Assembly: GCA_959347315.1 (NCBI GenBank)
Contig: OY365806.1
Span: 27,146,811 to 27,210,810, forward strand
Origin: Bimastos eiseni
Taxonomy: Eukaryota; Annelida; Clitellata; Crassiclitellata; Lumbricidae
Length of the DNA: 64,000 nt
Reading direction: 5' to 3'
Below, one piece after another: positions 46,801 through 50,140 of this stretch. The notes beneath the pieces are model-generated. The model saw nothing but the letters and a program-made list of their open reading frames with translations, searched no databases and was not told the origin of the DNA. Within the stretch, counting starts at the first letter, position 1; each line of letters begins with the position of its first letter. The position numbers and the translations under genes are program-made.

Positions 46801-46977
46801 AGCCCTTGACTTGGCCATAATAAGATCAGCCGTCGAGAGGATTTCAATTGCTGTAAGATCCCATCGTAAGGTATTGTTAGGGATAGGCTTGAACGGTTTG
46901 AACTGTGGATGTGCAGCCGATTGCACCGAAACTACAGACAACGCTGCTGCCGATTTCGCCGACAGTTGCAAAGCCAT
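3020..46977 (-). CDS. THOP1-like: Thimet oligopeptidase/neurolysin-like metallopeptidase (M3), split gene
   Basis: Zinc metallopeptidase of family M3, which in animals cleaves short peptides in cytosol or mitochondria. Minus-strand exons joined in frame: 46741-46977, 41081-41220, 22015-22130, 21092-21223, 20598-20635, (gap), 17072-17160, 16211-16375, 14354-14515, (14275 weak), 14028-14075, 12596-12700, 10323-10430, 7272-7345, 5926-6157, 4432-4553, 3020-3178. Lengths and phases agree at almost every junction. The family's diagnostic blocks appear in order: LRWDL near the N-terminus, EFDxE-like [92 protein letters not shown] and [20 protein letters not shown] gives the two zinc histidines and the catalytic Glu; the third ligand is in the VEAPSQ block. 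The start is serine/alanine-rich without acidic residues, like a mitochondrial leader. Odd: one exon not found, a phase break before 4553, and a TAG at 3047-3049. The copy may be intact with an unusual end, or inactive. Confidence 0.9.
3281..3585 (+). repeat. Dispersed repeat, inverted partner at 54.1-54.4 kb
   Basis: The reverse complement of this stretch recurs at 54126-54410 over about 300 bp with scattered substitutions. Shared landmarks are GACAATTGTTGCAAGTA, CAGCCAATTGATTA, TCTGCAGGCATTTGT and AGCGTCTCTCAGACTTAATT. It sits in the peptidase gene between the exons at 3.2 and 4.4 kb. No coding capacity. Confidence 0.75.
3615..4210 (-). pseudogene. LINE reverse-transcriptase 3' remnant
   Basis: On the minus strand, shifting between frames, the translation resembles the C-terminal end of a non-LTR reverse transcriptase ORF: an [19 protein letters not shown] stretch, DVLHWLP, then LLVPRARTA and [13 protein letters not shown]. 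The LPxxxRIxY and GPxxWNxLP patterns are typical of the tail of CR1/Jockey-like ORF2 proteins. No catalytic motif remains. A similar GPTIWNGL fragment lies at about 32.7 kb. Confidence 0.7.
4211..4395 (-). mobile_element. tRNA-derived SINE, copy 1 (decayed head)
   Basis: Shares its body with the copies at 31.95, 53.65 and 59.82 kb: on the minus strand AGGTCCTTGAGCAAGTCC-like text, CTGCAGTACAACTGCAACTG, GTCGAGGCGTGTG and a tail near GCACTTCT. A degraded GGGTTCAACCC B-box-like motif is present, while the tRNA-like head is badly eroded. Confidence 0.75.
4432..4553 (-). CDS. THOP1-like: Peptidase exon: GTN...[10 protein letters not shown] block
   Basis: Encodes [13 protein letters not shown], then [20 protein letters not shown] and SYL, matching the loop near the active site of M3 peptidases (family consensus [20 protein letters not shown]). 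Three loop positions differ from that consensus: G to C, Y to F and G to S. The donor TTG|GTGAGT joins the next exon in phase. At the 5' end the exon needs one preceding base, but the upstream exon ends in phase 0, so a microexon of 3n+1 bases or a frameshift is implied. Confidence 0.8.
4706..5462. mobile_element. Foldback element with GACGGGGATCAA repeats at both ends
   Basis: The left end (4706-4800) has CCCCGTCAGTTGATCCCCGT and further degenerate CCCCGT..A.TTG units. The right end (5350-5462) has at least six units of GATCAA.TGACGGG in inverted orientation. The middle holds two direct copies of a roughly 46-bp stretch, CTCTGAGATATAAAAG.ATCTCC (about 4996-5041 and 5181-5226). Such inverted arrays of short tandem units are typical of foldback or MITE-like DNA transposons. 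No transposase. Confidence 0.65.
5926..6157 (-). CDS. THOP1-like: Peptidase exon: third zinc ligand block
   Basis: Encodes [20 protein letters not shown], then [13 protein letters not shown], then [15 protein letters not shown]. The Glu of VEAPSQ aligns with the third zinc ligand of the family. Acceptor ttaag joins the previous exon's AG to give the Ser codon; donor GAG|GTAACG. 232 bp, phase 2 in and phase 0 out. Confidence 0.88.
6235..6430. repeat. (TA)n(TG)n microsatellite
   Basis: About 56 bp of pure TA repeats followed by about 140 bp of interrupted TG/TGTGTGTT repeats. It lies in the intron just upstream of the exon at 5926-6157. Apparent ORFs across it are repeat translation only. Confidence 0.97.
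7004..7130. repeat. GACC-AGACC short-period repeat, probable transposon end
   Basis: Begins CAGAGTTGGGCACAAGACC and continues as irregular GACCAAGACCGAGACC units. The unit is nearly the reverse complement of the GGTCTCGGTCTCG repeats in the element at 19261-19981, which starts with a similar CAGAGTTG. Only one end was seen here, so it may be a truncated copy of a related element. Confidence 0.5.
7272..7345 (-). CDS. THOP1-like: Peptidase exon carrying HEFGH zinc motif
   Basis: Encodes [14 protein letters not shown], then [15 protein letters not shown] is the HExxH zinc-binding and catalytic motif and is intact. Acceptor attgacag, donor TTTCAG|GTATTT. 74 bp, phase 0 in, phase 2 out. Confidence 0.92.
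7346..9006. other. Intron with probable decayed transposon ends
   Basis: Intron between exons at 10.4 and 7.3 kb. At 8460-8560 there are several TTCGGCCGAATA/CGAATATTCG palindromic motifs, with a related CGAATACGAATAG in reverse sense near 8860. At 8870-8945 there is a run of degenerate GACGGGG units. These look like ends of small DNA transposons, but I could not fix boundaries. Confidence 0.35.
9007..10292. mobile_element. Probable hAT-like non-autonomous element with nested insertion
   Basis: The left end starts TAGGGCTGTCGCTAACGAGT; the right end, read in reverse, starts TAGGGTTGCCACAGTTACC. Both are followed by GAGTA/ACTCG-rich subterminal sequence. The LTR-like repeat (from 9075) lies inside. 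The pairing of ends is an inference from these short similarities; no transposase is present. Confidence 0.4.
9075..9745 (+). repeat. LTR-like repeat, copy 1 (TGTCACG...)
   Basis: Aligns in the same orientation with 52637-53307. Shared text includes CAACGACGCTTCTTTGATGT, TTAATGGCGTTTTAGAGGTC, GTTCATAGGCCTCCGGGGAT and TTGGGCGTCGGAACCAGTTG. It begins TGTCACGG with a short GTCACGG/CCGTGAC hairpin, as many Ty3/gypsy LTRs begin with TG. Sequence unique to this copy continues to about 9995 and includes AATAAA. No internal retroelement genes are nearby, so a solo LTR is the likeliest reading. Confidence 0.55.
10323..10430 (-). CDS. THOP1-like: Peptidase exon: [14 protein letters not shown] block
   Basis: Encodes [20 protein letters not shown], then [16 protein letters not shown], matching the family block just before the zinc motif. 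Acceptor ttcttaag, donor GACGAG|GTAGGC. 108 bp, phase 0 at both ends, joining directly to [10 protein letters not shown] in the next exon. Confidence 0.9.
11690..12115 (+). repeat. LTR- or promoter-like segment with short palindromic repeats
   Basis: At 11745-11855 four to five copies of a roughly 18-bp palindromic unit, TGTAGCATTGCTACA and variants, follow one another. A TATA-like AATATAAGG follows at about 11860 and an AATAAA at about 12031. The order of TATA box and polyadenylation signal about 170 bp apart resembles an LTR with a short R region. No matching second copy was seen. Confidence 0.35.
12596..12700 (-). CDS. THOP1-like: Peptidase exon: [13 protein letters not shown] block
   Basis: Encodes [20 protein letters not shown], then [15 protein letters not shown], the family's FYLDLYPREGKYxHAA region. 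Acceptor tgtttcag, donor CTGCAG|GTGAG. 105 bp, phase 0 at both ends. Confidence 0.92.
12758..13015. mobile_element. TTCGTCGCA foldback element, copy 1
   Basis: The left arm has CATTTCGCC and two ATTCATTTCGTCGCA units. The right arm has CGAAATGAATGCGACAAAAT and further ATGAGACGAAATGA units in inverted sense. The centre has CCGACCCTCACGA and TTAACCTGACG. The right outer end reads, reversed, GGTAACCGCTCACC, like GGTGACCGCTCAC at the 63.3-kb copy. Copies at 61001-61207 and 63302-63467 share ends and core. Confidence 0.75.
13160..13925. repeat. (ATGGATGA)n degenerate satellite-like array
   Basis: About 770 bp of ATGGATGGATGAATGAATAA-type 4-bp units with frequent substitutions, in the intron between peptidase exons at 12.7 and 14.0 kb. 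Long apparent ORFs here only translate the repeat. Confidence 0.95.
14028..14075 (-). CDS. THOP1-like: Peptidase short exon ([10 protein letters not shown])
   Basis: Acceptor aacttacag, donor GTA|GTGAGT. Encodes [23 protein letters not shown] followed by YGIKD of the next exon aligns with the family's WHPDVKLYEVQD-type stretch. 48 bp, phase 0 both ends. Confidence 0.82.
14172..14275 (-). CDS. THOP1-like: Possible peptidase exon, 3' edge uncertain
   Basis: After acceptor acttttag, [11 protein letters not shown] follows and resembles the family's ELLGLxF that comes straight after EIYQ. No good donor exists near the end of the similarity. The only in-phase GT choices are a 9-bp exon (TTG|GTCGGG) or a long read to AAA|GTTGGT that would add about 30 unrelated residues. 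The exon may be degenerate or skipped. Confidence 0.4.
14354..14515 (-). CDS. THOP1-like: Peptidase exon: [12 protein letters not shown] block
   Basis: Encodes [20 protein letters not shown], then [20 protein letters not shown] and [14 protein letters not shown], one of the best conserved parts of thimet oligopeptidase and neurolysin. Acceptor catttcag, donor TATCAG|GTAAGG. 162 bp, phase 0 both ends. Confidence 0.95.
15030..15540. repeat. Degenerate (TTCCATCC)n tract
   Basis: Scattered TTCCATCCGTTC, CATTCATCCAACC and ATCTATCCATCC units separated by AT-rich sequence. The base unit is the reverse complement of the array at 13160-13925, so the two tracts face each other around the exons at 14.0-14.5 kb. 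Confidence 0.7.
16211..16375 (-). CDS. THOP1-like: Peptidase exon: [16 protein letters not shown] block
   Basis: Encodes [20 protein letters not shown], then [20 protein letters not shown] and [15 protein letters not shown], matching the G(Y/F)xTHADxVLExxMAK helix region of the family. Acceptor gttttatag; donor GCGGAT|GTGAGT is chosen because the next exon resumes the homology directly. Open reading continues past the donor only by chance. 165 bp, phase 0 both ends. Confidence 0.92.
17072..17160 (-). CDS. THOP1-like: Peptidase exon: [19 protein letters not shown]
   Basis: Encodes [15 protein letters not shown], then [13 protein letters not shown], aligning with the family's AFNSRCKEENxxILxxLVxLR. 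Donor GATCAG|GTATAC joins the next exon in phase. The acceptor is either TATCAG or TATCAGCAG, which shifts the start by 3 bases. Its entry phase implies a preceding exon ending in phase 1, which I did not find. Confidence 0.82.
17720..18050. mobile_element. Possible MITE (CAGAGGCGTAGC end)
   Basis: CAGAGGCGTAGC at 17720-17731, followed by TTGCGCCTGAGG and GGCGCCCCTTTCGC, matches the general look of the ends of hAT-like non-autonomous elements seen in many animal genomes. The other end was not located, so the limits are approximate. The nested palindrome lies inside. Confidence 0.35.
17907..17971. repeat. Nested perfect palindromes (cruciform-prone)
   Basis: 65 bp built from two tandem copies of a self-complementary unit. 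Outer arms of 19 bp (17907-17925 and 17953-17971) are perfect inverted repeats. Inner arms of 12 bp (17927-17938 and 17940-17951) are also perfect, with a 1-base loop. Confidence 0.97.
19261..19981. mobile_element. Non-autonomous DNA element with TCTCGGTCTCGG ends
   Basis: The left end AGAGTTGTATGGTCTCGAGAC is mirrored at the right by GTCCTGCATACAACACT, giving inverted AGTGTTGTATG-like ends. Subterminal arrays of GTCTCGGTCTCGG occupy about 19270-19370 and 19855-19960 in inverted relation. The middle is AT-rich and non-coding. About 720 bp; hAT-like by general pattern. Confidence 0.6.
20598..20635 (-). CDS. THOP1-like: Peptidase short exon ([12 protein letters not shown])
   Basis: Acceptor atattttcag; encodes [13 protein letters not shown] when joined to the last G of the previous exon, aligning with the family's ELGGLPEDFLNSLEK. 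Donor CGCGG|GTTAGT. 38 bp. The next exon in the family (KVTLKYPHYFP region) was not found between here and 17160. Confidence 0.75.
21092..21223 (-). CDS. THOP1-like: Peptidase exon: GLHLSKN...SIDFVQNL
   Basis: Encodes [20 protein letters not shown], then [20 protein letters not shown] and PSEL, matching the family's GLHLP...LCIDFNKNLNEDTT. Acceptor cattttag, donor ACTTG|GTAAGA. 132 bp, phase 1 in and out. Confidence 0.92.
22015..22130 (-). CDS. THOP1-like: Peptidase exon: [13 protein letters not shown]...GKRNG
   Basis: Encodes [20 protein letters not shown], then [18 protein letters not shown], matching family MREDVYQxIVxLQ...EAxRYLERLIKxGRRNG. Acceptor cttgtacag, donor AATG|GTATGC. The split Ser codon joins perfectly to the exon 19 kb upstream, so the transposon-filled intron is crossed in frame. 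Confidence 0.93.
22227..22300. repeat. (GTAT)n/(GCAT)n microsatellite
   Basis: Tandem ATGTATGTATGT units turning into GCATGCATGCATGG and back to GTATGTATGTG. Intronic. Confidence 0.95.
23745..24215. repeat. Tandem repeat of about 190 bp, 2.5 units
   Basis: Units start near GAGGCTCACAGGCGTGTCAA (about 23753), GAGTCTCACAGGGGTGTCAA (about 23928) and GAGACTCACGCGTGTGTCAA (about 24152). The first two continue with CAATTA.GCGCCC, ATCGTACAG, TTAGACGAGATCCAACG and GCATC..TCAGAC. A (GACA)n stretch lies at 24134-24155. The block is inside the part of the left arm absent from the right arm. Confidence 0.75.
25220..26335 (+). pseudogene. LINE ORF1 (gag-like, zinc knuckle), frameshifted
   Basis: Nucleic-acid-binding ORF1 protein of the element. 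Readable pieces are 25287-25580 (acidic, [14 protein letters not shown]) and 25562-26203 ([20 protein letters not shown], then IGAKYIRR...VRIF), the pattern that precedes zinc knuckles in I/Jockey ORF1s. At 26205-26335 a broken frame shows CCRCGQ then [19 protein letters not shown], that is two zinc-knuckle-like motifs. A stop after GQSN and frame changes show that it is dead. Confidence 0.75.
26480..29530 (+). pseudogene. LINE ORF2: endonuclease remnant, RT, RNase H
   Basis: Endonuclease remnant: [12 protein letters not shown] near 26500, then NSVIDLAIT near 26650 and SDHKVTL near 26735. Its N-terminal part (first catalytic residues) is missing. RT: 27197-27988 ([52 protein letters not shown], where a D is usual before the kinase-like KAYD) and 28024-28320 ([20 protein letters not shown]; box with FVDD in place of the usual YADD or FADD). 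RNase H: about 28915-29060, [20 protein letters not shown]-terminal CxxC...HxxxxC at about 29346-29396 ([17 protein letters not shown]). At least four frame breaks. Confidence 0.8.
30584..30980. other. Between the inverted arms, nothing recognised
   Basis: Sequence just inside the left arm, rich in GTCG/CGTCG motifs (30600-30700), without coding potential. No counterpart was seen beside the right arm. Confidence 0.4.
30984..31092. repeat. Tandem duplication, about 61-bp unit
   Basis: The unit GGCGTAATATTCATTACCAA...CAATCTTCGCAAACATTATC occurs twice in succession, with the second copy starting at about 31045. A few substitutions separate the copies. Confidence 0.85.
31099..31238. mobile_element. 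Short MITE with TAGCACTAAACAC ends
   Basis: Perfect 13-bp inverted ends (31099-31111 and 31226-31238) followed by imperfect pairing of CCAAAAGG and ACCGAAAAGCAC with CCTTTTCGGTGC and TTTTCGGT. 140 bp, no ORF. It can fold almost along its whole length. Confidence 0.75.
31590..31790. repeat. TTAGGGT-rich core related to the TTCGTCGCA foldback family
   Basis: Contains GGTTAAGGCATCGTGAG, TCGGTTAGGGTCAAGG and GGATTAGGGTTAGTGT, nearly the same core as in the 63.3-kb foldback copy (AGGTTAGGCATCATGAGG, GGTTAGGGTCAGAGTTAGGG). The TTCGTCGCA arms are missing; flanks have GCGAAC motifs instead. It may be a divergent subfamily. Confidence 0.5.
31950..32121 (-). mobile_element. tRNA-derived SINE, copy 2
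   Basis: Minus strand: head GTGGCCGAGCGGTTAGAGCG, B-box-like GGCTTCGACCC, then body AGGACCTTGAGCAAGTCCTT, TGCATTACAACTGCATTTG and GACGTGTACGCG. The head keeps pol III A/B-box-like motifs. The tail merges into an AT-rich stretch (31860-31950). Confidence 0.85.
32560..32770 (-). pseudogene. LINE ORF2 C-terminal remnant
   Basis: The minus-strand translation reads [18 protein letters not shown], then [19 protein letters not shown], matching the GPxxWNxLPxxLR....FKxxLK pattern at the end of CR1/Jockey-like ORF2 proteins. Similar to the remnant at 3615-3840. No catalytic part remains. Confidence 0.6.
33427..33452 (+). repeat. Target-site duplication, left copy (26 bp)
   Basis: Identical over 26 bases to 37141-37166. 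Core words are GGGCCTGCC and CCATCAGCAG. It directly abuts the LINE tail. Confidence 0.97.
33938..35452 (-). pseudogene. LINE reverse transcriptase, frameshifted
   Basis: Upstream piece 35060-35452: [50 protein letters not shown] (the fingers region). Main piece 34065-35189: [69 protein letters not shown]. Motifs A and C keep their catalytic aspartates. The two pieces overlap in different frames, so one frameshift lies near 35190. C-terminal text around 34000 ([15 protein letters not shown]) is in a third frame. Confidence 0.88.
35823..37112 (-). pseudogene. LINE endonuclease (APE-type), frameshifted
   Basis: 36618-37112 begins with a leader and HLNCRSI, the first motif of an APE endonuclease, then loses frame near 36720. 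35823-36590 continues with [38 protein letters not shown] and [11 protein letters not shown], that is the catalytic GDFN and SDHxP blocks. The Glu-containing TETW-like motif falls in the frame-broken part. Confidence 0.85.
37141..37166 (+). repeat. Target-site duplication, right copy (26 bp)
   Basis: Same 26 bases as 33427-33452, directly after the 5' end of the minus-strand LINE. Confidence 0.97.
37167..38220. other. Non-coding between LINE and minisatellite
   Basis: AT-rich sequence with short chance ORFs. Nothing recognised on either strand. Confidence 0.4.
38235..38370. repeat. GC-rich minisatellite, about 45-48-bp unit, three copies
   Basis: Units start GAATTAGA at 38235, 38280 and 38328. 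Each contains GTCGG.TTGACGTCGGAAA and ends in CCGTCGGG or a variant. The array is flanked by CACGGTAACTTAC on the left and GTTACCGTGTCAGTTACCGTG on the right, an inverted pair. Confidence 0.9.
38620..39502. repeat. Foldback repeat with about 305-bp arms
   Basis: The left arm (about 38620-38930) and right arm (about 39196-39502) are inverted copies: AACTACTGTTCAGGTCAAA, CATTGCTCAAT..AGACATGCAAAT, AACCGTCCAAATGATGCGAC, TGCATTACAATCGAGCTCAA, GCAAGAAATTCTGCACAAAACG. Loop of about 265 bp. It directly abuts the inner end of the right large arm (39499). Confidence 0.92.
39499..40841 (-). repeat. Right arm of large inverted repeat
   Basis: Reverse complement of the left arm blocks between 22671 and 30583. 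It is continuous where the left arm is split, so it shows the unoccupied site for the LINE at 25038-30439. The outer end near AATCCCTGG (40833-40841) pairs with CTAGGGATT (22671-22679). A (GT)n tract at 40069-40110 pairs with the (CA)n at 24680-24722. Confidence 0.88.
41081..41220 (-). CDS. THOP1-like: Peptidase exon 2: [16 protein letters not shown]
   Basis: Encodes [20 protein letters not shown], then [20 protein letters not shown] and SFDDEI, matching family FPQHVSPSKDIRxASTEADKKLSEFDVE. Acceptor catttcag, donor ATCAG|GTCAGC. 140 bp, phase 0 in, phase 2 out. Confidence 0.93.
41750..42000. repeat. Degenerate tandem repeat, about 75-bp period, four units
   Basis: Each unit carries TGTCA.TCATTTTAAT, TTTTCTC..TCTC.CATTGG and a GACTC.CTGCACG stretch, with CATTTTAAT-like anchors near 41754, 41828, 41914 and 41983. 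Located in the first intron of the peptidase gene. The repeated CATTGG is an inverted CCAAT motif. Confidence 0.75.
42377..42625. repeat. Degenerate direct duplication, about 160-bp spacing
   Basis: TGTTTACATCGGCG...GTCCGTACATG...CCTCCTGGGAATAGACATC and TGTTTACATCGACG...GCCCGTACGA.CCTCCTGGGAATAGCCATC follow each other with the same order of motifs. Non-coding. Confidence 0.65.
42863..43135. repeat. Duplicated leader plus (AAT)n, copy 1
   Basis: A leader of about 85 bp, GTGTATATTATCAAGGAATA through ATATAAAATTAAGACTTTTG, is followed by about 190 bp of AAT/AAC repeats (42945-43135). The same leader plus AAT repeat recurs at 43748-43880. Confidence 0.9.
43480..43745. repeat. Degenerate tandem repeat, about 120-bp period
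   Basis: GTTGTATATT.GAGTTTGATG, GAGTTTGAGAATTTGTTG and TGTAAAAAGT recur in the same order with drift, about two units. Non-coding. Confidence 0.55.
43748..43890. repeat. Duplicated leader plus (AAT)n, copy 2
   Basis: The leader matches 42863-42950 with few differences (for example TCTCCTAATG against TCTCTTAATG) and is again followed by AAT repeats. The spacing of about 885 bp and near identity indicate a recent local duplication. Confidence 0.9.
44470..44880 (-). repeat. Minisatellite with 57-60-bp unit, 19-codon reading on minus strand
   Basis: Seven or so units contain TTTCAATGCCGATGGTTT and ACAAGAGTTGAGTTC with drift. In the minus-strand frame 44553-44849, the units read as ...[13 protein letters not shown]...-like 19-residue repeats with few stops. 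No start context, splice signal or similarity supports a real protein; the frame retention may be chance because the unit length is divisible by three. Confidence 0.75.
45123..46318 (-). mobile_element. Tc1/mariner-type transposon, inactive
   Basis: Terminal inverted repeats of about 53 bp, starting CAGGGTAGGCCATTAAAAA on the left and CAGGGTGGGCCATTAAAAA (reversed) on the right, each flanked by the TA target duplication (45121-45122 and 46319-46320). About 1.2 kb, the usual mariner size. Transposase pieces on the minus strand: [14 protein letters not shown] near 45815 (first catalytic Asp), [11 protein letters not shown] near 45550 (second Asp) and [11 protein letters not shown] near 45440. 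The expected PDL before MDY has become a stop, so the third Asp region is lost. Confidence 0.9.
46741..46977 (-). CDS. THOP1-like: Peptidase exon 1 with start codon
   Basis: The first ATG (46975-46977) opens [20 protein letters not shown], then [17 protein letters not shown] and [14 protein letters not shown] followed by a helix and VG.....YDNVIK match the family N-terminus. The leader is serine/alanine-rich with one lysine and no acidic residues, as in mitochondrial targeting signals such as neurolysin's. An upstream in-frame GTG at 46999-47001 is not taken as the start. Donor ATCAAG|GTTAGT. 79 codons. Confidence 0.9.
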
Positions 46978-47017
46978 GTTTCGAAGAGATGCTGTTCTCA
47001 CCCCTCAACAGACGTCA

Positions 47018-47053
47018 AAGATGGCTGCTGTGACGTCATTAACTGTGACGTCA
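47018..47053 (-). promoter_or_regulatory. Probable peptidase promoter: two CREs and a YY1-type site
   Basis: Upstream of the start codon: GCCATCTT (47018-47025, minus strand; YY1-like) and two perfect TGACGTCA palindromes (47031-47038 and 47046-47053) 15 bp apart, plus a half site GACGTC at 47011. CRE and YY1 motifs close to the start are typical of TATA-less housekeeping promoters. No TATA box seen. Confidence 0.6.
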
Positions 47054-48380
47054 TACATATAGTAGTCATTACGCGCGCATAAATTATACAATAATTTGTG
47101 TTATCATTCGCTGTTATCATAATTACACAGTCGTAATTCTTTTCGTTATATTTACAGAGATTTATATAGCGCTCCTTGACGACTCTCTACTCGGGAGCGT
47201 TCCCGTGCTAACCGCTACTTAATTCGGTACTTGACAGGCAGATTGTGGTTTGGTTATGGTGCAAATCGCCAAACGCTCCTGAGAAAGTTGAAAAACTATT
47301 TCAATGCAACACTCTTATGAGTCTATTCACGAGTCTAACCAATGTTTCTGTATCAGCCATCGAACATCAGTGTTTAATCAGATTAGACAGCAAACAATTC
47401 AAAACAGAAGTTGGTGAGTTCTTTTTTACTACCGTGATTTAGGTATGGTAATATGCTCTTACCGTTAAACACGGATCAGATCAAATGCTTAGGGCAGTGG
47501 TGCTGCCCCAGTACTCGGCATATTAACTCTTTATGAAAGGAAATCTTTGCAACACGATAGCCGACGTCTAACATACGCGTCATCTAAGTAATGCTATTCT
47601 GTTTGAAGCTGTCATCAACTCTGTTTCTTTACATTAACATTGGATGCACAACTTTAATGAAGCATCATAGTCGTAATTTAATAACAGGATTTGATCCGCT
47701 TGAATTTACACTACTTGCATATTTAGCACCAAACGAGAACACTGTTCGGTTGCACAATTAAACGGCAACGAGTACGAGCAAGAGTTGCAAAAGCTTACCG
47801 TTAATGTTTAGATTTGTTTCCAACTGTCACAAGATTTGTCGCCAAAATGGACGTGGCTGGGAATGACATGTTGCATAACGTGGCAATACTAAAAAACCGG
47901 ATATATGCCGTTTATGGATCATATCGCTGTAAACTTCTTGTCTTTGAGAATCAGACACTGTTTCAGTTTCTTATGGAACTGAAATGTAATCTTGCTGAGT
48001 ACATATAGTTTAATAGACAATCGAATAGTTTTAAGATCGTTTTTATAACGTGAGAATGCTTATAAGTATTGGTATTTTTATATTGCTTGTTATACGTGCA
48101 TTTCCGCCTTTGGCCACTTGACATATGAAACCTAGGAGAATAAAGTTCGATTTATTTAAGGATTCAAATGAAATAATTAATTTTATGTGACAGGTCGTGG
48201 TCGTATTATATCCATGGATTTTCGCCAGTATATATATATATACAATGCCGAAACAATCATAGTCTGGGCATCATATATATAATGTACTTCCACAACTGTT
48301 ATTTGATATCGCCCGTCTTACACTTAAGTTGAAAATTGCACACACGCAATCGCAACTGCGCAATTGCAGTTGTATGTGTA
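47054..48380. other. Intergenic, nothing recognised
   Basis: AT-rich sequence upstream of the peptidase gene. Short chance ORFs only. Confidence 0.4.
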
Positions 48381-48447
48381 ATATATACATATGTATATAT
48401 ATATTTATATATGAATATTTATTTATATTATATATATATATATATAT

Positions 48448-50093
48448 TGTTAGATAGTGAGCCCTTATGAGCGACGGTAGATAAAACTATCTAACACTTA
48501 CCGTTGACCTTAGGGGATGGTCTAGTTGAGTGCCTGTGACCCTGTCTCTGCATGCTTGCCTTTGTCTGTGTTTGTGGGATAGGCTGATCTAGTCTTGCAT
48601 GCTTTGGTTGATCCCTGCCTTGGTGTTCGGGTACGGTATTGGTAGGCGTTGCTGTGGGAGGATATAAGGAAGTGACTTGAGTTTGCTGGAGTTGGTTTAG
48701 TGTGTGGTTTAGCCACGTTTTTGGTAACAGGCTAGTTGCCTTCTCTTTGCGTATTTTCCAGCAACTCTCGTGTATTAGTTAAAAGTAGTTAAAGGGGAAG
48801 TTTTCTGGGCGGGCAGTTGTGCGACAAACTGTTTGTCAATCAAACCTGAACTCATTGAGTGGGGCTACAGTTAAGAAGTGCCATATTCAAGTCCACTGCC
48901 AGTAAATTCCTTTCAATTGAAATGCCTGCATGCCTCTGGGCCTGTCTGTGTCTCTCTACATACATCTACTTAAAATATATTTGTGTATATATATATACAT
49001 ATATACATATATATATATGTATATATAAAGCCATGAGCCAAAGCGCAATAGGACGCATACAGGATATCAGCCCATGGACCATTATTGGTGTATAAATACG
49101 GCGGTTGCCCAAGATCACTCGGCTCGTGGAGCAATCTTGGCGGCTGCCTGTGGTCACTGTTGTTTGCGTTTGTTTCTCTGTGAGCTGGTCCGGCTGAGCT
49201 GTAAGCCTACTATACAAGACCACTGTCCAATGAGATATCAAAAGGAATTGTACCTTGAAAATACGTTTCATATAAGTCATCAACCCTATTACGTCAGAAG
49301 CTCTTAATTGGATTTGAGTATAAACTTCTGACCTTTGGCAGGACGCATTATTTCTCGTCTGTGATGCACTTCCTGTGCTTGACTTAGTTTCCTTGCCAAA
49401 GGTAGAGCACTGGTCCACCGAAATTACAAAGAAAATTCAAGTATTTTTCATGCAGAACTCGGAATAAAACTGTGAGAAGGGTGCGCTACTTGTCCTCTGC
49501 CAATCCATTCCACAGATGAAGTTGTGGCGGAGGGTCGCGGACAAAAACACCCCCTGACAAACCCCTGGAACATAAACACCCCAGGACGAACACACACACA
49601 CCATATGAGTGGCATATCAAGTACAGGTGTGTAGATGCATATAATTATAAGAACTATGAAGCACGATCATTGTTTCAATTGTTTTTTCCAGTGAATTTCC
49701 TTCAGCTGTCTACTTGGCCCATTGAGCCTATTCAGATAGACTGACCACACCGGTCCATTTGTTTAAGATTGTACCCCAGGCGGATGAGATGCTTTGGAGA
49801 GATCTGATTGGTAGCTAGCAGGTGGCAGGTATTCATTAGACCACGCCTTAAAAACTTGGGCTTTAAGGCTTCCGTTCCTTCTGGCTTTCGTTTGACAACG
49901 GGCGTTCTCCAGGTCGAGACGTGCGTTTGTCTTTTAGTTTGTTGTACCTTCCGACGGTGACTCTTCTGTGGAAGAGACGTTCTACGCAGCTCGTGGAGGT
50001 TTTCTTTTGTGAGTGTTTCTTAGTTGTTTGTTTTACAATATAATGTAAAAACAACCCTATACGTTTTTTGTTAGAGCCTTCTAAGGAACACCT

Positions 50094-50097
<4 letters not shown>
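48448..50097. mobile_element. 1.65-kb TGTTAG...CTAACA element inside an (AT)n tract
   Basis: Starts TGTTAGATAG directly after an (AT)n run and ends CACCTAACA directly before another (TA)n run (50098-50137), so an insertion split a dinucleotide tract. Ends are 6-bp inverted repeats with TG...CA. Near the start, TGTTAGATAGT and ACTATCTAACA form a hairpin (48448-48497). A TATA-like GGATATAAGG lies near 48660 and GGAATAAAAC near 49463. No coding region and no internal long repeat. It could be a solo LTR or a non-autonomous element. Confidence 0.6.

Positions 50098-50139
<42 letters not shown>

Positions 50140-50140
<1 letters not shown>

Noticed and set aside
46999..47001. GTG as an upstream start of the peptidase
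   Set aside because: An ATG eight codons downstream gives a typical leader; animal genes rarely start at GTG.
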